Below are positions 34,203 through 42,138 of a stretch of DNA of 64,000 nucleotides, one piece after another. Below the pieces are notes generated by a model. It saw nothing but the letters and a program-made list of their open reading frames with translations, did not search any database and was not told the DNA's origin. Each line of letters begins with the position of its first letter. Position 1 is the stretch's first letter. This DNA comes from Flavobacterium haoranii (GTDB taxonomy: Bacteria > Bacteroidota > Bacteroidia > Flavobacteriales > Flavobacteriaceae). The position numbers and the translations under genes were made by a program. Where the stretch lies: positions 1-64,000 of the forward strand of contig QKBC01000025.1 of NCBI GenBank assembly GCA_003246205.1, given 5' to 3'.

Positions 34203-34982
34203 ATGAAACGTATTATAAAAGAGTATCAATTCAAATTTACAGCTTCGGTAATCTTGTTGCCGTTACTTTTTGTATTTACAATGTGGCTGGTGTTTTGGAT
34301 TGAAATGAAGTTTAAGGTTAATTTTCATCATTATGGTATTTATCCCAGAGAATGGTTTGGCTTCAAAGGGATTTTATTAAGTCCGTTCTTACATTCCGAT
34401 TTTCAGCATATTACGAATAATTCTTTGGCACTTTTAGTTTTGTTAGCCTTACTCCAATATTTTTATAAAGCACAAACCTTTGCGGTTGTTTTTCTGGGGA
34501 TTCTTTTTTCCGGATTAGGAACCTGGCTTTTGGGGCGTCCCAGTTATCATATAGGAGCCAGTGGACTGATTTATGTTTTGGTTAGTTTTATTTTTTTTAA
34601 AGGGATTTTTACCAAATATTATAGGCTAATGGCCGTTTCTTTTGTAGTGGTTTTGCTTTACGGAGGAATGGTTTGGTATATGTTTCCGGAAACAGGTCAA
34701 TCGATCTCGTGGGAAGGGCATTTAAGCGGATTTATAACCGGTTTGTTTATGGCGCTAGTGATTAAAACACCGCAATTTGGGAAACCTTTGATGTATGAAT
34801 GGGAACATCCGGATTTTAATCCGGATAATGATAAATTCATGCGGAATTTTGATGAAAACGGAAATTTTAATCCACCACCAAAAGTAGTAATGCCGGAAGA
34901 GGAAGATTCTGTAAAAAGTTACTTCACATCATCTATTAAAGTGATATATGATTATTTAGGTCTTAAAAAAGAAAGGAGATAG
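34203..34982 (+). CDS. Rhomboid family intramembrane serine protease
   Basis: A 259-residue membrane protein with six predicted helices. The catalytic Ser is in HIGASGLIY and the His in WEGHLSGFITG; HSDFQHITNNSLAL is the conserved HxxxxHxxxN segment. The C-terminus is a soluble tail of about 70 residues (EHPDFNPDNDKFM) extending past the last helix. It cleaves membrane proteins inside the bilayer; the substrate is unknown. It sits 38 bp after the hsp20 terminator. Confidence 0.92.
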   Translation: MKRIIKEYQFKFTASVILLPLLFVFTMWLVFWIEMKFKVNFHHYGIYPREWFGFKGILLSPFLHSDFQHITNNSLALLVLLALLQYFYKAQTFAVVFLGILFSGLGTWLLGRPSYHIGASGLIYVLVSFIFFKGIFTKYYRLMAVSFVVVLLYGGMVWYMFPETGQSISWEGHLSGFITGLFMALVIKTPQFGKPLMYEWEHPDFNPDNDKFMRNFDENGNFNPPPKVVMPEEEDSVKSYFTSSIKVIYDYLGLKKERR

Positions 34983-35025
34983 CTTTATTAAGTCTGTAAT
35001 TTTAGAAAAGAATTATTTTTCAGAG

Positions 35026-35628
35026 CTATTTTTTTGAAATCACTTTTTCAATAGGTAAGCGCCTTTTAGGAGTTATTGAAGGCTGATTTTTATCTTCACT
35101 GCTTCTTGTTCCGAGAGCAACAGCAAATAATGTTTTGTAATCATTTGAGGTCTCCAGTATCTCATCATATTTTTCAGGTTCTATTCCTCCCATAGCTGTG
35201 GCATCAATATCCATAGTAGCACAGGCGCTTAGTAAAACACCAAGAGCAATATGTACTTGTTGGCTCATCCAGTTTTTTGTATACGTTGCACCAAGAGGTT
35301 TAATACGAGTATTGTAGTAAGTTACAGCATATTCCGGTAAATTTTCTGCTATTTGTTTTTCAAATAATTCAATATTGTCAATAACACTAAAGACAATCAA
35401 ATGACTACAGTCTTCAACTTTCTCTTTGTTGTGAAAAGAAAAAGGAGCTAAAGCTTCTTTTATTTTCTGGTCAGAGATGATCGTAAATTTCCAAGGTTGA
35501 CTGTTAAGGGAAGAAGGACTTAAGTGTAAAATTTCTTCAATCTCACGCATTTTTTCGGCATTGATTTTAACATTAGCATCATACTTTTTAGTCGTATAAC
35601 GCTTTTTCATACTTTCTAGAAAATTCAT
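35026..35628 (-). CDS. NAD(P)H-dependent nitroreductase-family oxidoreductase
   Basis: A 200-residue flavoprotein. The start MNFLESMKKRYTTKKYD, the FMN-contact segment LSPSSLNSQPWKF and the late ALGTRSSEDK are typical of the NfsB-like nitroreductase family. It reduces nitro compounds, quinones or related substrates with FMN in the cytoplasm; the physiological substrate is unknown. It stands alone. Confidence 0.9.
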   Translation of the reverse strand: MNFLESMKKRYTTKKYDANVKINAEKMREIEEILHLSPSSLNSQPWKFTIISDQKIKEALAPFSFHNKEKVEDCSHLIVFSVIDNIELFEKQIAENLPEYAVTYYNTRIKPLGATYTKNWMSQQVHIALGVLLSACATMDIDATAMGGIEPEKYDEILETSNDYKTLFAVALGTRSSEDKNQPSITPKRRLPIEKVISKK

Positions 35629-35999
35629 TTTTATAATATTTAGAGGGATGAAAAAAGGAGTAATTGTTATTTTTAATAAAAGTACGAAAGATTAATAAAA
35701 TACTTTTTTATAAGATTATAATTTTTTTGCTAAAGAATTGTTACGGAGTAAAATGTGTTTTTTTAGAGATAAATAGTTTTATTTTTTAACAGTATTGAGG
35801 AGTATTTATCAGGTTAAAACCCATTTTTAAATTGTCGAATATGTGCTTTTTGCGTATATTCGGTGCGTTTATTTTTAGAGTTATAAAGGTTTAATAAAGA
35901 TTTTTTTGACTTTTAGTTAAAATTAGTAAAAAGGCTAAGTAGATTTTGTCTTGGTTGAAGAGTTAAAGTTATGTTGAAGAGTGAATTGCTTGGGATAAA
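35629..35999. other. 371-bp AT-rich intergenic region with a stem-loop
   Basis: This gap separates the nitroreductase from the TPR-HTH regulator. It holds a stem-loop at 35836-35862 (arms CGAATATGTGC and GCGTATATTCG, with two wobble pairs, loop TTTTT), a direct repeat of TTGAAGAGT (about 35954 and 35974) near the regulator start, and a near-consensus TAGATTTTG at about 35940. No credible gene was seen in it. Confidence 0.5.
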
Positions 36000-37415
36000 A
36001 TGATTTTCAATAAAAAAAGTATTAGTTTTTTCTTTTGTTATGTTGTGCTATTTTTTAGCACAAGCCTTTTCTCGCAACAAACTGATGAAAAAAGAGAGCT
36101 GGAGCAAAAAGTTATTGATAACGGACAACTTTTCAAACGGAACATAGATGAAGCTTATAAAGAAATAGACGGACTTTTGCAAGAGTCGATTCAGCTTAAA
36201 GATTCGGTTTTAGAGTTGAAGATTTTAGATCGAAAATGTCGATATTACTATGCTAAAAGAGATGTTGAAAATTTGGTTGTATCAGCCGAGCTGCTTAAAA
36301 AGAAATCGGAAGGATATCTCAACATACAAATGCAAGGAATGGCTCATATTTATCTTGCCGAAACATATTCCGTTAATCAATTTTATGATAAAGCAATTAC
36401 TGAACTGCAAAAAGCTTTAGAAATTCTTGAAAAAGGAGATACTGATGATGTTCGTATCTTCTTTACAAAAGTTAATACACTTAATAGTTTTGCAAATGTA
36501 TATAACGATAAAGGAGAACCTGAAAAAGCAGTTGAAAAACTATTAGAAGTAGTTAAAAATTATGATAAACTTCAGAAGCCTGACGACGTAAAGCGATATC
36601 AATATTTAAATTATTCAAATTTAGCTTCTACGTATGCAAAATTTGATATGGCTAATGCCAAATATTATGCTTTAAAATCCATTAGCCTTAAACCGGAATC
36701 TTCTTCTGATGATAATATAATGGCTGCTAATTATTTTGTTCTGGGTAAGGTTAACAAAGAAGAAAAAAAATATGAGAAAGCTTTAGATTATTTTTTAAAG
36801 TCTTATGAAGTTAGTAAAGAACATGGAGAAATTTTAACCTTAGAGGATTTATATATCAATCTGATAGAACTTTATAAAATACTAGAAAATACAAAACAAG
36901 CAGATTTCTTTGAACAAAAACTTAAAGAACTTCGCCTATCAACATTAGAAAGTAAATACAATTCGCTCCAAAAAATTTTAGACAAAGACAAAGTTGCTGA
37001 AAATAAAAAAGAAAGAAAGATCCCTTTATGGATTTTCTATGCGATGGGAGTTTTGATCCTTGTAATTCTAGGAGCATGGATTTATTTGTTTAGAAAGAAA
37101 CAGAAAACAAAAGAAGTTTTTGTAGCAGATTATGAAGAACTTATTGAAATGATACGGAAAGATGATCCGGGGTTCATGTTTGCTTTTGAAAAACTGTATC
37201 CGGATTTCTCTGATAAACTTTTGCAAATAGATTCGAATCTAACTAAATCAGAGATTGAGTTTTGTGCTCTGCTTAAACTTAATCTTTCTACAAAAAAAAT
37301 AGCTGAGCTTAAATTTATCGAAATACGGACAGTTCAGAATAAAAAATACCGTATTAGAAAAAAACTGAATATTCCTCAGGCTATCGATATTTACAATTGG
37401 TTTACTTCGGTTTAA
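36000..37415 (+). CDS. TPR - transmembrane - HTH regulator
   Basis: A 471-residue protein. A signal peptide (FFFCYVVLFFSTSLFSQ) leads into a TPR-rich region (about 30-320; for example AHIYLAETYSVNQFYDKAIT, NYFVLGKVNKEEKKYEKALD). One transmembrane helix (about 341-364, IPLWIFYAMGVLILVILGAW) is followed by a cytoplasmic C-terminus with a LuxR/AraC-like helix-turn-helix (LTKSEIEFCALLKLNLSTKK, IRTVQNKKYRIRKKLNI, residues ~414-460). This layout is known in Bacteroidetes as a one-component membrane regulator. It lies directly before four T9SS cargo genes, which it probably controls. Confidence 0.85.
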   Translation: MIFNKKSISFFFCYVVLFFSTSLFSQQTDEKRELEQKVIDNGQLFKRNIDEAYKEIDGLLQESIQLKDSVLELKILDRKCRYYYAKRDVENLVVSAELLKKKSEGYLNIQMQGMAHIYLAETYSVNQFYDKAITELQKALEILEKGDTDDVRIFFTKVNTLNSFANVYNDKGEPEKAVEKLLEVVKNYDKLQKPDDVKRYQYLNYSNLASTYAKFDMANAKYYALKSISLKPESSSDDNIMAANYFVLGKVNKEEKKYEKALDYFLKSYEVSKEHGEILTLEDLYINLIELYKILENTKQADFFEQKLKELRLSTLESKYNSLQKILDKDKVAENKKERKIPLWIFYAMGVLILVILGAWIYLFRKKQKTKEVFVADYEELIEMIRKDDPGFMFAFEKLYPDFSDKLLQIDSNLTKSEIEFCALLKLNLSTKKIAELKFIEIRTVQNKKYRIRKKLNIPQAIDIYNWFTSV

Positions 37416-37596
37416 TTTTTGACAAAATCAAGAGTTTTTGTTTAAAAAAACGTTAAAAGCGTGTAAAAAGTAGCTAATGAGTAGCTAAATAATGTTACAA
37501 AAGAACGGTATGAGTATCAAAAAATAAAAAAATGTTAAATTTTTAACAGAGCTTTGTGGTAAGTCTTTTTTTAAAATAATTATTAACCGTTAAATT

Positions 37597-40500
37597 ATGA
37601 AAAAACTTTACCAATCAATTAAAAAATTAACATTAGCTTGTCTGGTATTTACAACAAGTATTAATGCTCAAACTTGGGAAGATGTTGGTCCATCAGGTAG
37701 TATATCTGCTTCAACAAGTAGTTGGCATAATCTGGCAATTGATGCTAGTGGAAATTATTATGTTTCTTACTATGACCTTTCGGTTAGTAAGGGATCTGTG
37801 CAAAAGTTTGATGGAAGTTCATGGAATTATTTAGGAGGTTCTGCCGGAATAACAGCAGGCTCTGCAACTTATAATTCTCTTTCACTGGATGCTTTAGGGA
37901 ATATTTATTATACAAATCAGGCGGCTTATCCTGCTACAGGAGTAGAAGTACATCAGTTTGATGGTACATCGTGGGCTCAATTAACTAATGCAACAACCAG
38001 TACAGCCAATTATCAAGCTTCAGCGGTGTCATCTTCTAATACTTTACTTGTATATAGTTCTGATGGTTCAGGAACGGTTAGGAGATACAATGCGGGTACT
38101 TGGGAGCAAGTTGGAACTGCAGGAATAGCCGGAGCAGTACCATATAATGCTGAAATGGTAATAGGATCAGACAATAAAGTATATGTTTGTCATTATGCTT
38201 CGGGTGTCAACGTTTATTCTAATCTTGTAACAGCTACAGCATCTGATTCTTGGACTTTAGTTGGTGGTGCAGTTGTTGGATCTGGTTTTACAGAGAGCAC
38301 ACATGCTACTTCTGATATAGCTATTGATGCTAGTAACAACGTTTATGTAGTATATTCTTCAAGTGCTGCCAATAACAGAAGATTAAATGTAAAAAAGTTT
38401 AATGGAACAACTTGGGATCAAATAGGCGATGCTGATTTCGGTATTTCTAATGATCTTTATGATGTAGCTATAACAGTAAGTCCATACGGTGAGCCTTATG
38501 TAGTAGCTAGTGGCTGGGCAGTTAATAGTGGTAGAAATACGGCTTATAAATTAAATCAGTCAACAAATACATGGGAAACTTTCGGAGGCGATTTTATTTC
38601 AACCGGTACAGCAACTTATAATGATTTAGTATATGATACTGTAAATAATGATTTAGTGCTGACATACGCAGAAAGCGGAGTTAAAGTTAAGAGAATATCT
38701 ACAACTGTAGTTGTTTATGATCCTGTAAGTTCAGTTGCTATAACTACTTCAGGAAATGTGCCGGCAGAAATTACACAAGATGCCGGAACTTTACAATTAG
38801 TTGCAACTGTAAATCCTTCAGGTGCAAACCAAAGTGTTACTTGGAGTATAACGGCAGGTAGCGAATATGCTTCTTTAGATTCTAATGGATTGGTTTCAGC
38901 ATTAGCAAATGGTGTTGTTACGGTTAGAGCAACTTCTGTACAAGATACTAATATGTATGATGAGATAGATGTAACGATATCAAACCAAGTTATTCCAAGC
39001 ACTTGTACATTTTCAGCTTTAGAACTTAGTGGTTTTAATGCAGATGTTGTTGCAGAAGGAACAGGCGGAGATACGGTTGACAAAACTACACATACCGTAG
39101 ATGCATTTTACACTTTTTATGCTCAGGATTTTGTTCCTTTAAATCCTCATTCTTCAGGAGCTAGTGCAGCTGATTATGGAGGAGGTTTTCCAAATAATGG
39201 GATTTTATCTAATACAGCAATTAGCGGTCTTTCTTTCCAATTAGCTGATTTTGGTGCTAACAATGCATTAGTTTTAAGAAATACAGTAACAAATCAAGGA
39301 ACTTTAACATTAACTACTCCTAAGAGAGCGCAAACAATCTATATTGCAGCTGTTAGAGGTGAAGGAGGATCTACGTCAGCTGATAATCATGATGTAACAA
39401 CTACAGTTCATTTTTCAGACGGGACTAGTGAAGTTTTTGTATTTCAAGCAACAGCTTGGTGGTTTGATAGTAATCCACCGGCAAATATTGTGATGGCAAA
39501 TACAGGAGAAGTTTCGAGAAATACAGCAACAACAGGATGGGCTCCTAAAAATGAATTTAGAGGTTTAACAAATACAAATCTTTTTTATAATGAACTAACA
39601 TTAGATCCTTCAAATTATTCTAAAGATATTGTTTCTATTGATTTTGATAAAGCAGTTACTGCTAATGATGCACATACAACAGCGATATTAGGGATTAGTA
39701 TTTGTGAATCAAATTATACTTCCGGTGTAACAGGATTCAATTATGATATAATTGCAAATGGTATAGGAGATGCATCGGCTTCTTCAGATTTAGGTTTAGA
39801 CGAAGTAAATTCAAGAGCTTTAGTTTCTTTGGATTTCCAAGCAATAGCAAGTAATAGTCTTCCTACTTATGGATTACCTGTAGATGGTGTAGTTAATAGT
39901 GCTAATACTCCAGGAGTAACATTTCAATTAGCCGATTACTCAGGGCCAAATGCATTATACTTAACTCCTTCCTATGTAACAGGTTCTGTTAATACTCAAA
40001 ACACAGGAACATTATTGTTTTCTGCAGATAATATAGGTAATATTTATATTTTATCAGCAGCAGCGGGTGGAGGTTCATCTAATTTACCTTATACAGCAGT
40101 TGTTAATTTTAGTGATGGAACTTCTCAAACAGCTAGTTTACAAGCAAAAGATTGGTATAGTGGTACAGGTTATGCAATACAAGGAATTGGTAGAGTAAAT
40201 AGAGCAAATAATAATTTAGAAGGAGATAGCTCAAATCCAAGATTGTATGAAGATACAATCACATTAGATACTGCAAATCAAACGAAAATAATTACAGGAA
40301 TAACATTTAGCTTTGATGGAGATTCAACTGCTCCTTGGGCAAATGAAATCAGACTAGCCATATTAGCAGTTACAACTACTCAATCAACTTTAAGCTCTGA
40401 AAGTTTTAACGAAGTTCAAGATGAGGTTAGTATTTATCCAAACCCTTCAAACGGATTAATTACTATAAAATCTAATTCAGATTTAGAATCAGTTCAAGTA

Positions 40501-40641
40501 TTTAATTCTATCGGACAGGAAGTTCTAATTTCAAAAGGACAAAAACAAGTTGATCTGTCAAATCTACAATCAGGTATTTATTTTATAAAAGTACAGTCAA
40601 AAGAAGGAAAATCTTCAGTACATAGAGTAATAAAAGAATAA
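37597..40641 (+). CDS. T9SS type A secreted protein with Big2 and duplicated unnamed domain
   Basis: A 1014-residue exported protein. Signal peptide to about residue 28 (TTSINAQ), an N-terminal beta-propeller-like region with repeated WxxxG-type strands (WEDVGPSG, WNYLGGSAG, WEQVGTAG, WDQIGDAD; 28-370), a Big2 immunoglobulin-like domain (about 371-470, ending VTVRATSVQ), then two copies (about 477-705 and 711-945) of a domain beginning GFNADVVAEG / GFNYDIIANG. The C-terminus is a type A sorting domain (SIYPNPSNGLITI ... GIYFIKVQSKEGK). It is probably an adhesin. A related domain is in the gene at 42139. Confidence 0.85.
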   Translation: MKKLYQSIKKLTLACLVFTTSINAQTWEDVGPSGSISASTSSWHNLAIDASGNYYVSYYDLSVSKGSVQKFDGSSWNYLGGSAGITAGSATYNSLSLDALGNIYYTNQAAYPATGVEVHQFDGTSWAQLTNATTSTANYQASAVSSSNTLLVYSSDGSGTVRRYNAGTWEQVGTAGIAGAVPYNAEMVIGSDNKVYVCHYASGVNVYSNLVTATASDSWTLVGGAVVGSGFTESTHATSDIAIDASNNVYVVYSSSAANNRRLNVKKFNGTTWDQIGDADFGISNDLYDVAITVSPYGEPYVVASGWAVNSGRNTAYKLNQSTNTWETFGGDFISTGTATYNDLVYDTVNNDLVLTYAESGVKVKRISTTVVVYDPVSSVAITTSGNVPAEITQDAGTLQLVATVNPSGANQSVTWSITAGSEYASLDSNGLVSALANGVVTVRATSVQDTNMYDEIDVTISNQVIPSTCTFSALELSGFNADVVAEGTGGDTVDKTTHTVDAFYTFYAQDFVPLNPHSSGASAADYGGGFPNNGILSNTAISGLSFQLADFGANNALVLRNTVTNQGTLTLTTPKRAQTIYIAAVRGEGGSTSADNHDVTTTVHFSDGTSEVFVFQATAWWFDSNPPANIVMANTGEVSRNTATTGWAPKNEFRGLTNTNLFYNELTLDPSNYSKDIVSIDFDKAVTANDAHTTAILGISICESNYTSGVTGFNYDIIANGIGDASASSDLGLDEVNSRALVSLDFQAIASNSLPTYGLPVDGVVNSANTPGVTFQLADYSGPNALYLTPSYVTGSVNTQNTGTLLFSADNIGNIYILSAAAGGGSSNLPYTAVVNFSDGTSQTASLQAKDWYSGTGYAIQGIGRVNRANNNLEGDSSNPRLYEDTITLDTANQTKIITGITFSFDGDSTAPWANEIRLAILAVTTTQSTLSSESFNEVQDEVSIYPNPSNGLITIKSNSDLESVQVFNSIGQEVLISKGQKQVDLSNLQSGIYFIKVQSKEGKSSVHRVIKE

Positions 40642-40736
40642 ATTTTACTTGTAAGATTATAAAAACAAGAAATTCATTTTTATGAATTTCTTGTTTTCCA
40701 TTTTTAACTATAAAACCATAATAAACAAACAATTAA

Positions 40737-42077
40737 ATGAAAACAAAAATTACACTTTTTTTTATTTTGTTCGGCATTTTTAATAACAACCTGAAAGCTC
40801 AAAGTTATTCTTATACCGTTTTTAATGAAATTTTATTTTATGATGGTTATGCTGCTGTGGTAAGTGATCCGGTTCCTCAGGATGTTATAAGACATAGTAA
40901 TGATTTATATGCCAAAAAACTACCGGAATCAGTATTGGCCTCTTTTGGGGATCAGGTTACCGTTAACGTGACCATTAAGGCAGCTTGTGATAATTATGAT
41001 AGGATAGGAAATGTAAACTTAGCTTTCGTTCCAAAAGGGGAATCTACTTATAATCCAAGCAATGTGCAGAGAATTGAAATAGGTCGATATATAACTCCTT
41101 TTATGGATAAAAATGTCAGCCCCACAGAGGTTCCATACACTTATACGGTAGACAATTTAGGTAAAATATTTAAAGATACTGCGATTACATCGACCTACGA
41201 TATTTGGGTAGAATTAGAATTATTCGGAGTACCTTATGCCGCTAATACACAAATAGCAGGTTGTGCCGGAAGAAATGATGTTTTCTTTGGAACCTTGGAA
41301 TTTGTTTCTTCAGGGACTTTGACACAAAGTAATCAGACTTTCTTATTGCCTCTTTCAATGAAGGCAAATTTTAATAATTATCAAACAGGAGCAACAGATG
41401 CTATCGGAACAACTACAAAAACAATTAGTTTTACCTTAAGTGAACCGATTGATAATGCAAAATTCTATTTGATTACATCAAATCACGGAGCAAATTCAGG
41501 AGGAGAAGAATACGTAAGAAGATGGCATTATGTTTATTTTGATGGAACTCAAGTATTGTCATATATGCCGGGAGGAATTTCTTGTGAACCTTATAGAGTA
41601 TATAATACACAAGCTAATGGAATTTATGGCTCATCTCCACAATCCTTTTTCTGGTGGGTATCTTGGAACAATTGGTGTCCCGGAAATTCAATTCCTATTA
41701 GAGAAATTCCGTTAGGGAGTTTAGCAGCAGGAACTCATACTTTTATGATTTCTGTTCCCGATGCACAATTTGCATCACAGCAAGGTAATTTTCCATTGTC
41801 ACTATACTTACAAGGCGATTATGTCTACCCTGCAGGTTTAGAAGATGTTGATAATACAGATTTTAAAATATATCCTAATCCCGCAACAGATTTTGTAATT
41901 GTGGAATCTTCGGAAAAAATTAAAAGTTTACAGGTATTAAATATGTTAGGAGAAAAAGTAGATTATACTTTGATTGCTAATCGTATAGACGTTTCCCATT
42001 TAGGTGCAGGAGTTTATTTTATTCAATTGGAATTAGAGAATGGAATTAAAGTTAATAGAAAAGTTTTAAAGAAATAA
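40737..42077 (+). CDS. Predicted PNGase F-like glycoamidase with T9SS type A signal
   Basis: A 446-residue exported protein. After the signal peptide (ends NNLKAQ) residues ~24-365 match the two-domain PNGase F fold by eye: CDNYDRIGNV then RIEIGRYITPF in the N-domain and NNWCPGNSIPIREI in the C-domain. The catalytic acids of Elizabethkingia PNGase F (Asp60, Glu118, Glu206) correspond to Asp88, Glu159 and Glu257/258 here. PNGase F releases N-glycans from glycoproteins. A type A sorting domain (FKIYPNPATDFVIVES ... GVYFIQLELENG) follows from about 376. The glycosylated substrate is unknown. It sits in a cluster of T9SS cargo genes. Confidence 0.8.
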   Translation: MKTKITLFFILFGIFNNNLKAQSYSYTVFNEILFYDGYAAVVSDPVPQDVIRHSNDLYAKKLPESVLASFGDQVTVNVTIKAACDNYDRIGNVNLAFVPKGESTYNPSNVQRIEIGRYITPFMDKNVSPTEVPYTYTVDNLGKIFKDTAITSTYDIWVELELFGVPYAANTQIAGCAGRNDVFFGTLEFVSSGTLTQSNQTFLLPLSMKANFNNYQTGATDAIGTTTKTISFTLSEPIDNAKFYLITSNHGANSGGEEYVRRWHYVYFDGTQVLSYMPGGISCEPYRVYNTQANGIYGSSPQSFFWWVSWNNWCPGNSIPIREIPLGSLAAGTHTFMISVPDAQFASQQGNFPLSLYLQGDYVYPAGLEDVDNTDFKIYPNPATDFVIVESSEKIKSLQVLNMLGEKVDYTLIANRIDVSHLGAGVYFIQLELENGIKVNRKVLKK

Positions 42078-42138
42078 ATTGCTGTAAAACTTAACTGAGA
42101 TTATTTATGCTTTTCGGATTAAATTTATTTAAAGTGTT

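Noticed and set aside
38715..39083. 122-residue - strand open frame
   Set aside because: It lies opposite a repetitive T9SS gene with skewed codon use; no start context or domain supports it.
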